64,000 nucleotides of DNA from Erythrobacter rubeus (GCF_014705715.1 NZ_JACXLC010000001.1:478457-542456), one strand, 5' to 3'; shown: positions 1 to 9,779, counted from the stretch's first letter. The notes: generated by a model from the sequence alone, not told the origin. Program-made: numbers and translations.

Positions 1-2
1 TC

Positions 3-806
3 GATACAGGCGGAGTTGGCAGGGCGCGCGACGTTGTCGGCGATGATCCGCGCTTGATCGATATTCGTCCGATCGATGTTTTCGTGGATAGGCTGGCGTC
101 ATGGCGTCACACGGCGCGCGGCAAGGCGGTGCGGATCGCTGTAGTCGGCGGCGGTGCAGGCGGTGTGGAGCTCGCTTTCGCCCTACGCAATACCAGCGGT
201 TTCGATCCTCGGCCCGACATCGTCCTGGCGACCGGCGATGAGGGGTTGCTACCAGGATTTGCGGACCCTGTTCGCGAGCGCGTCTTGGCCGAAACGCGCG
301 ATCAGGAGATCAGGCTAATCGAGGGCAATGCACGTTTTGAAGACGGTTGGCTCGTCGCCGCTGACAGATCGATCGAACCGGTCGATCTGGTTGTTGCAGC
401 GACCGGCAGCGCTGCCCCGGACTGGCCGGGCGAAAGCGGGCTCGCTTGCGATGCGGACGGGTTCATAGCGGTCGACCGCCATCAGCGCTCGACATCGCAT
501 CCAAACATCTTTGCGGTGGGCGATGTCGCCGCCCGGCAGGACCGACACATTCCGCATTCCGGCGTGCATGCAGTCTTCGCCGGGCCTGTCCTTGCCGACA
601 ACCTGCGGCAGGTGCTTGCGGGAAAGGAACCTCAGCGTTCCTACCGGCGGCGCTGGAACAACCTTTATCTGCTCAACACCGGCAATGGCTCGGCTATCGC
701 GAGCTATGGCCCCTTCGCTGCCCAGGGACCATGGGTGGTGCAGCTGAAACATTGGATCGACAAGCGCTGGATAGCGACCTACGCGGAACTGGCGCGGGGC
801 GGATGA
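3..806 (+). CDS. FAD/NAD(P)-dependent pyridine nucleotide-disulfide oxidoreductase, 5' end cut by window
   Basis: The open frame runs in from the left edge, so the true start is outside the window; an internal TTG at 54 is not the likely start. The visible part has a second Rossmann fold (IAVVGGGAGGVELAFAL) and the FAD-binding signature NIFAVGDVAARQ. It ends in a tail containing NLYLLNTGNGSAIASYGPFA and a Trp-rich segment. This resembles type II NADH dehydrogenase-like flavoproteins of the family that is sometimes fused to selenophosphate synthase, but no SelD domain follows here. The substrate cannot be told from sequence. It sits 59 bp upstream of another flavoprotein gene on the same strand, so the two may be cotranscribed. 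Confidence 0.75.
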   Translation, partial: DTGGVGRARDVVGDDPRLIDIRPIDVFVDRLASWRHTARGKAVRIAVVGGGAGGVELAFALRNTSGFDPRPDIVLATGDEGLLPGFADPVRERVLAETRDQEIRLIEGNARFEDGWLVAADRSIEPVDLVVAATGSAAPDWPGESGLACDADGFIAVDRHQRSTSHPNIFAVGDVAARQDRHIPHSGVHAVFAGPVLADNLRQVLAGKEPQRSYRRRWNNLYLLNTGNGSAIASYGPFAAQGPWVVQLKHWIDKRWIATYAELARGG

Positions 807-865
807 TGCTCATGTGTAACCATCCGGCGGCAACCGGCGAACAGGCGCGCTAGAAGGGGCTTGAT

Positions 866-3004
866 ATGAAGAAAATTGCCATCATCGCCGCGTTAGCAGC
901 CATTGTTGCGGCATACTTTTATTTCGACCTTGGCGCCTATCTGACGATCGAAGGGATCAAGGAACAGGTCGCCAACGCGCAGCAGATCTATCGTGACAAC
1001 CCGGCATTGGTGATCGGGGTGTTCTTCCTGATCTATGTCATCGCGACCGCCGCATCTTTTCCAGGTGCAGCGCTGCTAACACTTGCAGCCGGCGCCCTGT
1101 TCGGCCTGCTGGTCGGGACGATCGTGGTTTCGTTCGCGTCGACCATAGGGGCCACCCTCGCTTTCCTCGCGTCCCGGTTTGTCCTTCGGGACACGATCGA
1201 GGCGAAGTTTGGGGACCGGCTGAAGGCAATCAATGATGGTCTCGAGCGCGATGGCCCGTTCTACCTTTTCACACTGAGGATGGTGCCCGCCGTTCCGTTC
1301 TTCGTGATCAACCTGGTCATGGGTCTGACGCGGATCCGGGTTTTGACCTATGCTCTGGTCAGCCAGATTGGCATGCTGCTCGGCACGATCATCTACGTGA
1401 ACGCAGGGACACAGCTCGCGAGCCTTGAAAGTGCCAATGGCATCTTCACGCCCACCGTTATCGGGTCGTTCGTACTACTGGGCATCGCGCCGTGGATCGC
1501 CAAAGGCATCATCGGCATTATCAAGCGGCGCAAGGTCTATGCCGACTTTACCAAGCCGAAGAGCTTCGACCGTAACCTGGTCGTTATCGGTGCAGGTTCG
1601 GCCGGGCTTGTTTCGGCGTATATCGCTGCGCAGGTGAAAGCGAAGGTCACACTCATCGAAGCGAACGAAATGGGCGGCGATTGCCTCAACACAGGGTGCG
1701 TCCCGTCCAAGGCCCTTATCAAGAGCGCCAAGGTTGCATCCACCATGCGCAACGCCGACCGATACGGCCTGAAGCCGGTCGATCCCGAAGTGCCGTTTCG
1801 CGAGACGATCGCACGCGTGATGGGCATCATCAAGGCCATCGAGCCGCATGACAGCGTGGAGCGTTACACCGAACTCGGCGTCGATGTCGTAAAGGGCTAT
1901 GCCACGATCATCGATCCATGGACGGTCGAGATTGCAGGCAATGACGGTCAGACGCAGCGCCTCACCGCGCGCAGCATCATCATTGCCAGCGGCGCAGAAC
2001 CGGTCGTGCCGCCGATCCAAGGGATCGACGGCAGCGGTTATCTGACGAGCGACACGATGTGGGATGCGTTTGCGCAAATGGATGCGCCGCCCGCGCGGGT
2101 CGCCGTGCTTGGCGGTGGCCCGATCGGCTGCGAGATATCTCAGGCGCTCGCCCGTCTTGGATCAAGCGTCTCGCAGGTCGAAATGAGCGACCGCGTGCTA
2201 GGCCGCGAAGACGAGGAAGTGTCAGCGCTTGCCCAATCTGTGCTCGAAGATTCCGGCGTGAAGGTGCTGACCAGTCACAAGGCTGTTCGCATCGAGGACG
2301 GAAATCTGATTGCCGAGGCGGATGGAGGGGAGACGAGCATTCCGTTCGACGCTCTTATCGTTGCCGTCGGGCGCAAGGCTCGGCTCACGGGCTTTGGCCT
2401 TGAAGATATCGGGGTCGACACGGACAAGACTGTCAACACGGACGAGTTCCTGGCGACCAAGTTTCCGAACATCTTCGCCGCCGGCGACGTGGCTGGGCCA
2501 TACCAGTTCACGCATACCGCCAGCCACCAGGCCTGGTTTGCCAGTGTCAACGCGCTGTTCGGCCAATTCAAGAAGTTCAAGGCCGACTACCGCGTGATCC
2601 CGGCGGTGACGTTCCTCGATCCGGAATTCGCGCGGGTCGGCGTGAACGAGATGGAAGCGAAAGAGCAGGGCACCGAATACGAGGTGACGACTTACGAGCT
2701 CGACGATCTGGACCGCGCCATTACCGAGAGCGAAACCAAGGGCTTCGTCAAGGTGCTGACGGTTCCGGGCAAGGACACGATCCTTGGCGCAACGATCGTC
2801 GGGAGCCATGCCGGTGAACTGCTCGCCGAATATGTGCTCGCGATGAAGCACAAGATCGGCCTGAACAAGATCCTTGGCACGATCCATTCGTACCCGACCA
2901 TGGCAGAGGCAAACAAGTTCGCAGCGGGCAATTGGAAGCGCGCGAACAAGCCCGAAGGCTTGCTCAACTGGGTCGAGAAATACCACTCCTGGCGGCGTAG
3001 ATAA
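866..3004 (+). CDS. TVP38/TMEM64 membrane domain fused to mercuric reductase/lipoamide dehydrogenase-like flavoprotein
   Basis: This 712-residue protein joins two families. Residues about 1-225 are hydrophobic with several membrane segments of the TVP38/TMEM64 (DedA-like) type, including FPGAALLTLAAGALFG. Residues about 235-712 form a class I pyridine nucleotide-disulfide oxidoreductase. They include the FAD motif VVIGAGSAGLVSAY, a redox-active CLNTGC pair (Cys273/Cys278), an NAD(P) Rossmann motif (VAVLGGGPIGCEI), the FAAGDV motif and a C-terminal dimerisation domain. It therefore probably acts as a membrane-anchored NAD(P)H-dependent disulfide reductase. There is no N-terminal heavy-metal domain and no C-terminal vicinal Cys pair, so mercuric reduction is not supported. 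The ATG has a GGGGC-rich upstream region. The substrate is unknown. Confidence 0.88.
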   Translation: MKKIAIIAALAAIVAAYFYFDLGAYLTIEGIKEQVANAQQIYRDNPALVIGVFFLIYVIATAASFPGAALLTLAAGALFGLLVGTIVVSFASTIGATLAFLASRFVLRDTIEAKFGDRLKAINDGLERDGPFYLFTLRMVPAVPFFVINLVMGLTRIRVLTYALVSQIGMLLGTIIYVNAGTQLASLESANGIFTPTVIGSFVLLGIAPWIAKGIIGIIKRRKVYADFTKPKSFDRNLVVIGAGSAGLVSAYIAAQVKAKVTLIEANEMGGDCLNTGCVPSKALIKSAKVASTMRNADRYGLKPVDPEVPFRETIARVMGIIKAIEPHDSVERYTELGVDVVKGYATIIDPWTVEIAGNDGQTQRLTARSIIIASGAEPVVPPIQGIDGSGYLTSDTMWDAFAQMDAPPARVAVLGGGPIGCEISQALARLGSSVSQVEMSDRVLGREDEEVSALAQSVLEDSGVKVLTSHKAVRIEDGNLIAEADGGETSIPFDALIVAVGRKARLTGFGLEDIGVDTDKTVNTDEFLATKFPNIFAAGDVAGPYQFTHTASHQAWFASVNALFGQFKKFKADYRVIPAVTFLDPEFARVGVNEMEAKEQGTEYEVTTYELDDLDRAITESETKGFVKVLTVPGKDTILGATIVGSHAGELLAEYVLAMKHKIGLNKILGTIHSYPTMAEANKFAAGNWKRANKPEGLLNWVEKYHSWRRR

Positions 3005-3009
3005 CAGCT

Positions 3010-4302
3010 TTGGAGGGGGTCGATCAGCTACGCGGAATATTCGGCATTGCGGTGCTGCTGCTGATCGCGTGGTCGATTAGCGAAGATCGCAAGGGACGGC
3101 CCGGCTGGCTGTGGATAGGAGGGGCGATCGCGCTGCAGGGCCTGCTCGCGCTCGCGATCGTGCGCGTACCCTTCATCTGGAGCGCCGTGACCCTGGCGAA
3201 TGACGGCGTGGCCGCGATCGAGCGCGCGGCGCTCGATGGGTCGTCATATATGTTCGGCTATCTCGGCGGCGCCCCGCTGCCGTTCGAGCTGAAAGAGGGT
3301 GCCGAGCCGCCGCTTATCATCGCGTTCCAGATCCTGCCGCTGGTCATCGTTTTCAGCGCGATTGCTGCGCTCCTTTGGCACTGGGGCGTGCTACGCTGGC
3401 TGGTGGGTGGTCTCTCCTTCCTTTTGCGAAGAACCCTCGGAGTAAGCGGGGTCGTGGGCCTGTCGGGCGGGGCCAATATGTTTCTGGGAGTGGTCGAGAG
3501 CCCGCTGGTGGTGCGGGCCTATCTTGAGCGGATGAGCCGGGCAGAGCTGTTTCAGATCATGGTGCTGGCGATGTCGACCATAAGCGGTGCGATCCTCATC
3601 CTTTACGCGACGACCTTGCGCGACACGGTCGATAATGCGGTCGGGCACATGATTTCTGCGTCTCTGGTCTCGCTTCCCGCCGCACTGCTTGTCGCGAGGC
3701 TCATGGTCCCGGCCAAGGCCGATGACACCGCGACCGAAACCGAGGGATCGGGCGTGGGCGGAGACGAGCCCGGCTTGAAATTCGAAAACAGCATAGATGC
3801 GATCATCAAGGGCACGATGGACGGAATGCAGCTGTTCCTGGCGGTCATCGCGGTGATCATCGTCGTCTTTGCACTCGTCTCCCTGACCGATCAAACCCTC
3901 GCTCTGCTGCCACTGGTTGCTGATGAGCCTTTGACGCTGAAGCGCATATTCGGCTGGATATTTGCACCGCTGATGTGGGCGATCGGCGTCCCGTGGGCCG
4001 AAGCGCAAGCTGCAGGCGGGCTGATGGGGACGAAGGCGATTCTCAACGAATATGTCGCGTATCTGGAGCTGGCGGCGCTTCCCGCCGGCAGCTTGTCGCC
4101 CCGCTCACTGCTCATCGTGACCTACGCGCTGTGCGGTGTCGCGAACTTGGCGAGTATCGGATTGCTGGTCTCGACCATCGGTACGCTTTGCCCCCAGCGC
4201 CGCGCGGAGGCTGCGGGGCTCGGTATAAAGAGCTGGATCGCTGGCAATTTCGCGACGGCGATGACAGGGGCGTGGATCGGCCTTGTCACGATCGGAAACT
4301 AG
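3010..4302 (+). CDS. Concentrative nucleoside transporter (CNT/NupC family)
   Basis: This hydrophobic protein of 430 residues has about ten membrane segments. It carries the CNT signature GGANMFLGVVESPLVVRAYL and, near the C-terminus, a YALCGVANLASIGLLVS segment typical of the gate and core domains. The family imports nucleosides with H+ or Na+ symport across the inner membrane. The start chosen is a TTG five bases after the stop of the preceding gene. It keeps the usual N-terminal LRGIFGIAVLLLIAWSISEDR stretch, whereas the next candidate (GTG near 3049) would delete part of it. The purine-rich TGGAGGGGG overlaps the start, so initiation is unusual and may depend on coupling with the upstream gene. 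Confidence 0.88.
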   Translation: MEGVDQLRGIFGIAVLLLIAWSISEDRKGRPGWLWIGGAIALQGLLALAIVRVPFIWSAVTLANDGVAAIERAALDGSSYMFGYLGGAPLPFELKEGAEPPLIIAFQILPLVIVFSAIAALLWHWGVLRWLVGGLSFLLRRTLGVSGVVGLSGGANMFLGVVESPLVVRAYLERMSRAELFQIMVLAMSTISGAILILYATTLRDTVDNAVGHMISASLVSLPAALLVARLMVPAKADDTATETEGSGVGGDEPGLKFENSIDAIIKGTMDGMQLFLAVIAVIIVVFALVSLTDQTLALLPLVADEPLTLKRIFGWIFAPLMWAIGVPWAEAQAAGGLMGTKAILNEYVAYLELAALPAGSLSPRSLLIVTYALCGVANLASIGLLVSTIGTLCPQRRAEAAGLGIKSWIAGNFATAMTGAWIGLVTIGN

Positions 4303-4314
4303 AGTTCGCACACT

Positions 4315-4920
4315 ATGCTGGATGCAAAGCTGAGACCGCTGATCGATCCGCCGCTCAACCGGGTTGGCCATGCCCTCGCATCGGCCGGCATCACCGCCAA
4401 TATGCTGACGCTAGGCGGTCTGGTTCTGGGCCTCGCTGGAGCAACGGCGATTGCGCTGGGTCATATCGGGGCGGGACTGGCGCTGATCATCGCCAATCGC
4501 ATTGCCGATGGGCTCGATGGAGCCGTGGCGCGAGTGAAGGGGCCGACCCCGCTCGGGGGGTATTTCGACATCGTAGCCGATTTCGCTTTCTATGTATCGA
4601 TCCCGCTAGGCTTCGGCGTGTTTGCAGCGGGCAATACTCTCCCCGCTCTCGTGTTGGTCGCCAGTTTCGTCCTAACCGGCGTGAGCTTTCTCGCTTTCGC
4701 GGTGATTGCTGCCAGTCGCGGGGAAGAGACCGACGCGCATGGCAAGAAGAGCTTCTTCTATTCGACCGGCCTGGCTGAGGGGACGGAGACCATCGCGGTC
4801 TTCATCGCCATGTGCCTCTTCCCGGCATGGTTCCCGGTACTCGCATATGGCTACGCGGCGCTATGCGTACTGACGGTGATCCAGCGCAGCGCGCTTGCCG
4901 TCATTCAGTTCAAGGACTGA
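4315..4920 (+). CDS. CDP-alcohol phosphatidyltransferase family protein
   Basis: This 201-residue integral membrane enzyme contains the full family signature D-x2-DG-x2-AR-x8-G-x3-D-x3-D in ADGLDGAVARVKGPTPLGG followed by YFDIVAD (about residues 64-90). Such enzymes transfer a phosphoalcohol from a CDP-linked donor to an acceptor alcohol during phospholipid synthesis. The donor and acceptor (phosphatidylglycerophosphate synthase or another type) cannot be assigned from the motif. It starts 12 bp after the CNT gene on the same strand, so it is likely its operon partner. It ends just before the convergent DUF1499 gene. Confidence 0.88.
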   Translation: MLDAKLRPLIDPPLNRVGHALASAGITANMLTLGGLVLGLAGATAIALGHIGAGLALIIANRIADGLDGAVARVKGPTPLGGYFDIVADFAFYVSIPLGFGVFAAGNTLPALVLVASFVLTGVSFLAFAVIAASRGEETDAHGKKSFFYSTGLAEGTETIAVFIAMCLFPAWFPVLAYGYAALCVLTVIQRSALAVIQFKD

Positions 4921-4926
4921 GGCGCC

Positions 4927-5721
4927 TTAGCGCTGACCGATTTGGCTCGACACTCGCTCGCGCAGCTCGGCGATCCGCGCAGCATTCGCGCCAAGGTCGC
5001 TTCGCCCTACGCGGCTGACCGAGCGGAAATCGATCTCATTCTCGCCAATGCGGGCGACAACGTCATCCTTGAACCCGAACCAGAAGGTTTCAGCCACGCC
5101 TTCAACCCGGCCGGCTTCGGCATCGGTGCGGATGTCCGCAAACCCCAGATTGCCCATCGCTGCCGCCACGGCTGCGATCGCATCTGCTCTGCTCGCCCCG
5201 CCAAGCGGGAGCGGCGAGAGATCGGCATAGGTTTCGTTGATGATCTGTGCGTGTGACTTGATTGCAAGCTCCGGCGCAGCCCCGGTGTACATGTCGAGTT
5301 CGCCCAGCGGCGTCTGGTAATCGCTTAGCGGATTGGCTTCGGATGCCGCACGTGCCTCCATCGTCGATGCGGAGAATTGAGGCGGGTTCGATGTATCCGT
5401 CGCGACATCGTGGATCGGGTTTGCTTCAGCTGTCGAGCCGGTTGTTGCAAGCATCGCGAAAACCGCCGCCGGGATCGCGATACCGGCTGCAGGAAGCAAC
5501 CATCCTTTGCGAGGTTTCTTCACCACCGCGAGGATCAGCGCGATGAGCGAGATCAGCGCCGTCAGGCCCAGCAGGATCGGACCGCCATCCCGGATCAGCG
5601 TGCCGAGACTGAATTGCCAGCTCCACAGACCGAACTTGGTCCCCAGGGCCGCGATCATGAAATAGAGCGGCAAGATGACAATCAGCACTGCGACGAGCTT
5701 GTTCAGCGATAGGTTCTTCAT
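4927..5721 (-). CDS. DUF1499 family membrane protein
   Basis: This 264-residue protein has about three N-terminal membrane segments (residues 8-105). A soluble C-terminal domain ends in the characteristic DUF1499 tail: FGFKDDVVARIG, IDFRSVSRVGRSDLGANAARI. The central linker is Ala/Ser/Thr-rich. The family function is unknown; the C-terminal domain faces either the cytoplasm or the periplasm. It is transcribed towards the CDP-alcohol transferase, with only six bases between the two stops, so there is no room for a terminator. Its ATG opens onto a 250-bp intergenic region shared divergently with the cupredoxin gene. Confidence 0.85.
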   Translation of the reverse strand: MKNLSLNKLVAVLIVILPLYFMIAALGTKFGLWSWQFSLGTLIRDGGPILLGLTALISLIALILAVVKKPRKGWLLPAAGIAIPAAVFAMLATTGSTAEANPIHDVATDTSNPPQFSASTMEARAASEANPLSDYQTPLGELDMYTGAAPELAIKSHAQIINETYADLSPLPLGGASRADAIAAVAAAMGNLGFADIRTDAEAGRVEGVAETFWFGFKDDVVARIGENEIDFRSVSRVGRSDLGANAARIAELRERVSSQIGQR

Positions 5722-5971
5722 GCCGCCTGTTTAGCGCCACCGCAGCGGTTGGCAATGATCGAACTTTTGTGCCACAAGTCAGGGCAGGGAAGCGGTCGCC
5801 CAATGGAGAGGAATTTTCTTGGGAAACTGAATACGGCTCGTGCGTTGAGGTCACGCGGAAGGGACGGACTGCGCGAGAGAGAAACTGTGCCACTCCACGA
5901 TTTTCACTGCCGCAAGAACTGGTTTATGCCTGCCCCCGTGCGGGTTTGAAGTCATAAAGAGGAATACAGAC

Positions 5972-6559
5972 ATGAAGCGTACTACCCTGATGAGCGCGAT
6001 CGCGCTGGCAAGTCTTGTTACGGTTTCGGCCTGTGGCGGCCGCACCGACGGAGAAACTGCACCGGCTGAAGAAACCGCTGCTGCACCGGCTGAAGTTGAA
6101 GCTGCGGCTCCGGAAACAGCTGCTGCGCCGACCGAGCCGGAAGTGGAAGCCAACGGTACGGTCATCGACATCAACATGTACACGCGCGACCCCGACGATT
6201 CGAGCGGTCTGCAGGTCTTCAAACCGCGCCTGATCACGGCACAGGTTGGCGATACGGTTCGCTTCATCCCGACCGATCCCACACACCAGTCGTCTTCGAT
6301 CGACGGCATGATCCCAGAAGGTGCACGCGGCTGGGAAGGCGAGATTAACCAGGAAGTTTCCTACGTGCTGCCGATGCCCGGCATCTATGGCTATCAGTGC
6401 GTCCCGCACTACGCAGCCGGTATGATCGGTCTGATCATCGTTGAAGGTGACGGCATGACCGACAACCTCGAAGCTGCAAAAGCCGTGAGCCACCCGGGTC
6501 TCGCTGGCCGTGAATTCAACGAGGTATTCGAAGAAGCGGAATCGGGCGGCATGCTCTGA
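5972..6559 (+). CDS. Pseudoazurin/plastocyanin-like blue copper lipoprotein
   Basis: This 195-residue precursor has a lipoprotein signal peptide ending in LVTVSAC (lipobox, Cys near residue 21). An Ala/Glu/Pro-rich linker (about 25-65) follows, then a cupredoxin domain. The type 1 copper ligands are visible: a His in PTDPTHQSSS and the C-x4-H-x4-M-like cluster in YQCVPHYAAGM. The protein is probably a membrane-tethered periplasmic electron carrier. It lies directly next to hemA at one end of the photosynthesis cluster, and the cluster has no pufC. Electron donation to the reaction centre is therefore an attractive but unproven role; a partner in respiration or denitrification is the alternative. 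A strong terminator follows. Confidence 0.9.
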   Translation: MKRTTLMSAIALASLVTVSACGGRTDGETAPAEETAAAPAEVEAAAPETAAAPTEPEVEANGTVIDINMYTRDPDDSSGLQVFKPRLITAQVGDTVRFIPTDPTHQSSSIDGMIPEGARGWEGEINQEVSYVLPMPGIYGYQCVPHYAAGMIGLIIVEGDGMTDNLEAAKAVSHPGLAGREFNEVFEEAESGGML

Positions 6560-6600
6560 GACCAAGTCTTCGGGGCCTTACGGCCAAGACCAAATAGAAA

Positions 6601-6635
6601 GGGCGACGCGGATTTCCGCGCCGCCCTTTTCTTTT
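6601..6635. terminator. Bidirectional rho-independent terminator between cupredoxin gene and hemA
   Basis: GGGCG-A-CGCGG and CCGCG-C-CGCCC form a 10-bp GC stem with an ATTT loop, flanked by an AAA run on the left and TTTTCTTTT on the right. It lies 41 bp after the cupredoxin stop and 42 bp past the hemA stop, so it can serve both convergent transcripts and marks the end of the bchF-hemA superoperon. Confidence 0.88.
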
Positions 6636-6676
6636 GCGAGAATTCCGCGCCCTGGCACGGCTCCGCAAATGCGTGA

Positions 6677-7897
6677 TCAGGCTGCCGTTGCCATTCGTGC
6701 CAGCTCGCACTGCGACCAGATTTCGCTGAGTGCGGTGATCAACGCATCGATATCGCCGTCGCCATGAACGGGTGAGGGCGTGAGGCGCAGTCGCTCCGTC
6801 CCCACCGGTACGGTTGGGTAATTGATCGGCTGCACGTAGATGCCGTGATTGTCCATCAGCCAATCGCTGATGCGCTTACACTTGTGCGCATCGCCGACCA
6901 TCACTGGGATGATATGGCTGGGATTGTCGAGGTGAGGGATGCCCATGATATCGAGCTGGCGGCGCACCTGGCGAACCCGGTCCTGCTGCGCCTCGCGTTC
7001 TTCATTGCTCATTTTGAGGTGACGAATGCTTGCCGCTGCGCCGGCTGCGACAGCGGGAGGCAGGGCGGTTGAAAAGATGAAGCCGCTTGCGAAGCTGCGA
7101 ACGAAATCTACAAGGTTGGCCGAGGCCGCGATGTATCCGCCCATTACGCCGAACGCCTTGCCCAGCGTCCCTTCGATCACCGTAATCCGGTCCATCAGCC
7201 CTTCGCGTTCGGCAATGCCGCCCCCGTGCGGCCCATAGAGACCGACGGCATGGACCTCGTCGATATAGCTCATCGCGCCGTGTTTTTCGCACACGTCGAG
7301 GATTTCGGCGATGGGCGCGATGTCGCCGTCCATCGAATACACACTCTCGAACGCGACAAGCTTCGGCACGTCGGGGCCGAATTCTGACAGCATCCGGTCG
7401 AGATCTTCGGGATCGTTATGTTTCCAGATCTTGTACGGCGCGCGGCTGTGGCGAATGCCTTCGATCATGGAGGCGTGATTGAGCGCGTCGGAAAACACGA
7501 CACAGCCGGGTATCTTCGCAGCCAGCGTGCCGAGCCCAGCCCAATTCGAGACATAGCCCGATGTGAATAGCAACGCGCTTTCCTTGCCATGGAGGTCGGC
7601 GAGTTCGGCCTCCAGCTCGACGTGATAGTGATTGGTGCCCGAGATATTGCGAGTGCCGCCTGCACCTGCACCGCATTCGTCGAGGCAATTGTGCATCGCT
7701 TCGATCACTTTGGGATGTTGACCCATGCCGAGATAGTCGTTGGAGCACCAGACTGTCACTGCCTGTGTCTCGTCATCGACGAAGCGCGTCGCATGCGGAA
7801 ACTTGCCGCGATGCCGCTTGATATCGGTAAAGACGCGGTACCGTCCTTCTTCGCGCACGCCGTCAAGCTCGCTTGCGAAATAAGCTTCGTAATCCAT
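6677..7897 (-). CDS. hemA: 5-aminolevulinate synthase
   Basis: This 406-residue PLP enzyme condenses glycine and succinyl-CoA to 5-aminolevulinate, the first step of alphaproteobacterial tetrapyrrole synthesis. The start at [20 protein letters not shown] matches the normal length of the family; a longer upstream extension of the frame is non-coding shadow. The PLP-binding lysine is Lys247 in [14 protein letters not shown]. Other conserved stretches are [14 protein letters not shown] and [16 protein letters not shown]. The ribosome site AGAGGG precedes the ATG. It is the last gene of the minus-strand superoperon, 23 bp after puhE, which ties precursor supply to photosynthetic expression. The genome may carry a second hemA elsewhere. 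Confidence 0.97.
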   Translation of the reverse strand: MDYEAYFASELDGVREEGRYRVFTDIKRHRGKFPHATRFVDDETQAVTVWCSNDYLGMGQHPKVIEAMHNCLDECGAGAGGTRNISGTNHYHVELEAELADLHGKESALLFTSGYVSNWAGLGTLAAKIPGCVVFSDALNHASMIEGIRHSRAPYKIWKHNDPEDLDRMLSEFGPDVPKLVAFESVYSMDGDIAPIAEILDVCEKHGAMSYIDEVHAVGLYGPHGGGIAEREGLMDRITVIEGTLGKAFGVMGGYIAASANLVDFVRSFASGFIFSTALPPAVAAGAAASIRHLKMSNEEREAQQDRVRQVRRQLDIMGIPHLDNPSHIIPVMVGDAHKCKRISDWLMDNHGIYVQPINYPTVPVGTERLRLTPSPVHGDGDIDALITALSEIWSQCELARMATAA

Positions 7898-7920
7898 CGG
7901 ATTTCCCTCTGCTTGCATCT

Positions 7921-8724
7921 CTATGATCCTAAATCCGTGCTCGGCGGTCTGCCTGCATCGCGGCTCGGCAAAGCCCAACCCCACAGCATTCCGTCCCTGA
8001 AGGGGAGCGCGAGAAACAGGTGCTCGAGCGCTCCCAAAAAACACAAGGTCGTAAGCAAGCTCGCCCCGACCATTTCGGCGCTGCCGACGGGTGCCGCTAA
8101 CGCGAGCGAACCGAACCACCCACCCATGGCGGTGATGGCCGCGATTGAAAGAGCGAGAAGCGCGGTCATGCGATTCCGGCCGAAATAGGTTTTCAGATAG
8201 GCGAGGTGCAGCGGCAACATCTCTGCCGTGGAATTGGGTACGCCGACGAACATGTTGATCTTGGCCGTCAGCCTGAGGGCGAACAGCAAGACAAACACCG
8301 TTGCGCCGATCTGGTTGGGCGCGTTCCAAGAAAGCGAGATCAGCAAAAGCGCCGTAAGCGCCAGCGCAACCTCGTGATGGATCACTGTGGCGCTCGCCTG
8401 CGCAAACCGCCGCGCACCGCGCAATCCCGCGTCCGCAGGCTCTCGGCGCGGCCCGGCCGCTGCGCCTGTAAGGAAGCCGATCTCATGCCAGCCCCACACC
8501 ATCAGCGCGCCCAGGAATGCAAGGTAGACCGCCCAAAGCTCGGTCGATTGTGACGCGATCAGGATGGTGATCAGACCGGCAATTCCGCACGCACCGCCGA
8601 TCATGACACTGCGCGAAAAGGTCGCGCGTTCACGGTTGTCGGCCCAGGCGATTAGCCCGGTGGCGACGAACCAGATCGCAACCGTCACGATGAACGGAAC
8701 AATATGGCCGCTCCAGCTTACCAT
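7921..8724 (-). CDS. puhE: Photosynthetic complex assembly protein PuhE (DUF3623)
   Basis: This 267-residue, highly hydrophobic protein has about seven predicted membrane segments and the PuhE features [12 protein letters not shown] and [20 protein letters not shown]. In Rhodobacter, puhE mutants have altered reaction centre/LH1 and bacteriochlorophyll levels, and the protein is viewed as an assembly or pigment-flow factor in the intracytoplasmic membrane. It overlaps the end of acsF by 7 bp and precedes hemA, which fits translational coupling in the superoperon. Confidence 0.93.
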   Translation of the reverse strand: MVSWSGHIVPFIVTVAIWFVATGLIAWADNRERATFSRSVMIGGACGIAGLITILIASQSTELWAVYLAFLGALMVWGWHEIGFLTGAAAGPRREPADAGLRGARRFAQASATVIHHEVALALTALLLISLSWNAPNQIGATVFVLLFALRLTAKINMFVGVPNSTAEMLPLHLAYLKTYFGRNRMTALLALSIAAITAMGGWFGSLALAAPVGSAEMVGASLLTTLCFLGALEHLFLALPFRDGMLWGWALPSRDAGRPPSTDLGS

Positions 8725-9779
8725 GCAGGCTGCAGCCGGATCGATTGGGGAAGGGAGTTTGGTTTGGTGCGCTGACGATACATTTTGGCGAAATTCCAGC
8801 CTGCACCCGCAGCGCCGCTCACGCGTTTTGCAAGGCCGCCAAGACCGCCCTGCGCTTTGCCTTCCTCGATCTTCAAGGCCGATTGGCGCAGAGCCTCCAT
8901 GTTCTTGCGGAAGGCCGGGCTGTCGATATCCAGCTCCACCGGGAAGACCTGGCGGCTGATCTGGTTGCAGATCGTAAAGACCTTGTAATCGTACTCGGTC
9001 GGATCGACGCCGAGGGCCCTGTGGAAGACCTCGCGGTTATGATCGCGGACGTACATGGTTGCGTAGACTGAAAGCAGGAAGAACCGGATCCACAGCTTGT
9101 TGTGGCCTTTCAGCAGCTTGGGATCTGCGCGCAAGAGCATTGCGAAAGCCTCGCCGTGGCGGAACTCGTCGTTGCACCATTCCTCGAACCAGTCGAAAAT
9201 CGGGTGGAACTTGTTCTGCGGATTGGCGGCGAGATGCCGGTAGATCGTGATGTAGCGGGCATATCCGATCTTCTCGGACAGATAGACCGCGTACCAGATG
9301 AACTTCGGTTTGAAATAGGTGTATTTCTTGGTGCGGGTCAGGAAGCCAAGGTCCACCCCGATGCCCGCATCCTTCAAGCTTTCATTGATGAATCCGGCAT
9401 GGCGGCTCTCGTCGCGCGCGAGCAGCTTGAACAGCTGCTTCACATCCGGGTTCTTGGTCCTCTTCGCGATCTCTGCGTAGAGCACGCAGCCGGAGAATTC
9501 GGAGGTCATCGAGCTGACGAGGAAGTCCTTGAACTCCTCGCGCAGTTCCGGCTCCAGATTTTCGATCACGCCTTTGAAGCTGTCATTGTGCTTGAAATGC
9601 TTTTTGTTCGGGTCGCCCAGCATGTCCGCGATCAGCTGGTCCCATTCTTCGCGCACCGGCGATACGTCGATCGCATCCAGTGCATCGAAATCGGTCGTGT
9701 AGAAGCGCGGGGTCAGCATTGTGTCCTGGGTCGCGAGCGCCATCGCGTCTTCGCTCGTCATCGGCTTGTAGGCGTTCAT
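8718..9779 (-). CDS. acsF: Aerobic Mg-protoporphyrin IX monomethyl ester oxidative cyclase
   Basis: This 353-residue diiron protein forms the isocyclic ring E of protochlorophyllide using O2. The diiron ligands are visible in the two four-helix-bundle motifs [14 protein letters not shown] and [14 protein letters not shown]. The N-terminal [14 protein letters not shown] and the stretch [12 protein letters not shown] are typical of AcsF. No bchE is present in the window, so ring closure depends on oxygen, as expected for an aerobic anoxygenic phototroph. The start overlaps the stop of the preceding 105-residue ORF in an ATGA junction. Confidence 0.97.
   Translation of the reverse strand: MNAYKPMTSEDAMALATQDTMLTPRFYTTDFDALDAIDVSPVREEWDQLIADMLGDPNKKHFKHNDSFKGVIENLEPELREEFKDFLVSSMTSEFSGCVLYAEIAKRTKNPDVKQLFKLLARDESRHAGFINESLKDAGIGVDLGFLTRTKKYTYFKPKFIWYAVYLSEKIGYARYITIYRHLAANPQNKFHPIFDWFEEWCNDEFRHGEAFAMLLRADPKLLKGHNKLWIRFFLLSVYATMYVRDHNREVFHRALGVDPTEYDYKVFTICNQISRQVFPVELDIDSPAFRKNMEALRQSALKIEEGKAQGGLGGLAKRVSGAAGAGWNFAKMYRQRTKPNSLPQSIRLQPAW

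Noticed and set aside
866-3004. Mercuric reductase (merA) call for the flavoprotein fusion
   Set aside because: The N-terminal heavy-metal-binding domain and the C-terminal Cys pair of MerA are absent, and no mer genes are nearby.
7898-8329. Extension of the hemA frame to 8329
   Set aside because: It overlaps puhE in another frame and would add 144 residues with no similarity to 5-aminolevulinate synthase; the ATG at 7897 has a good ribosome site.
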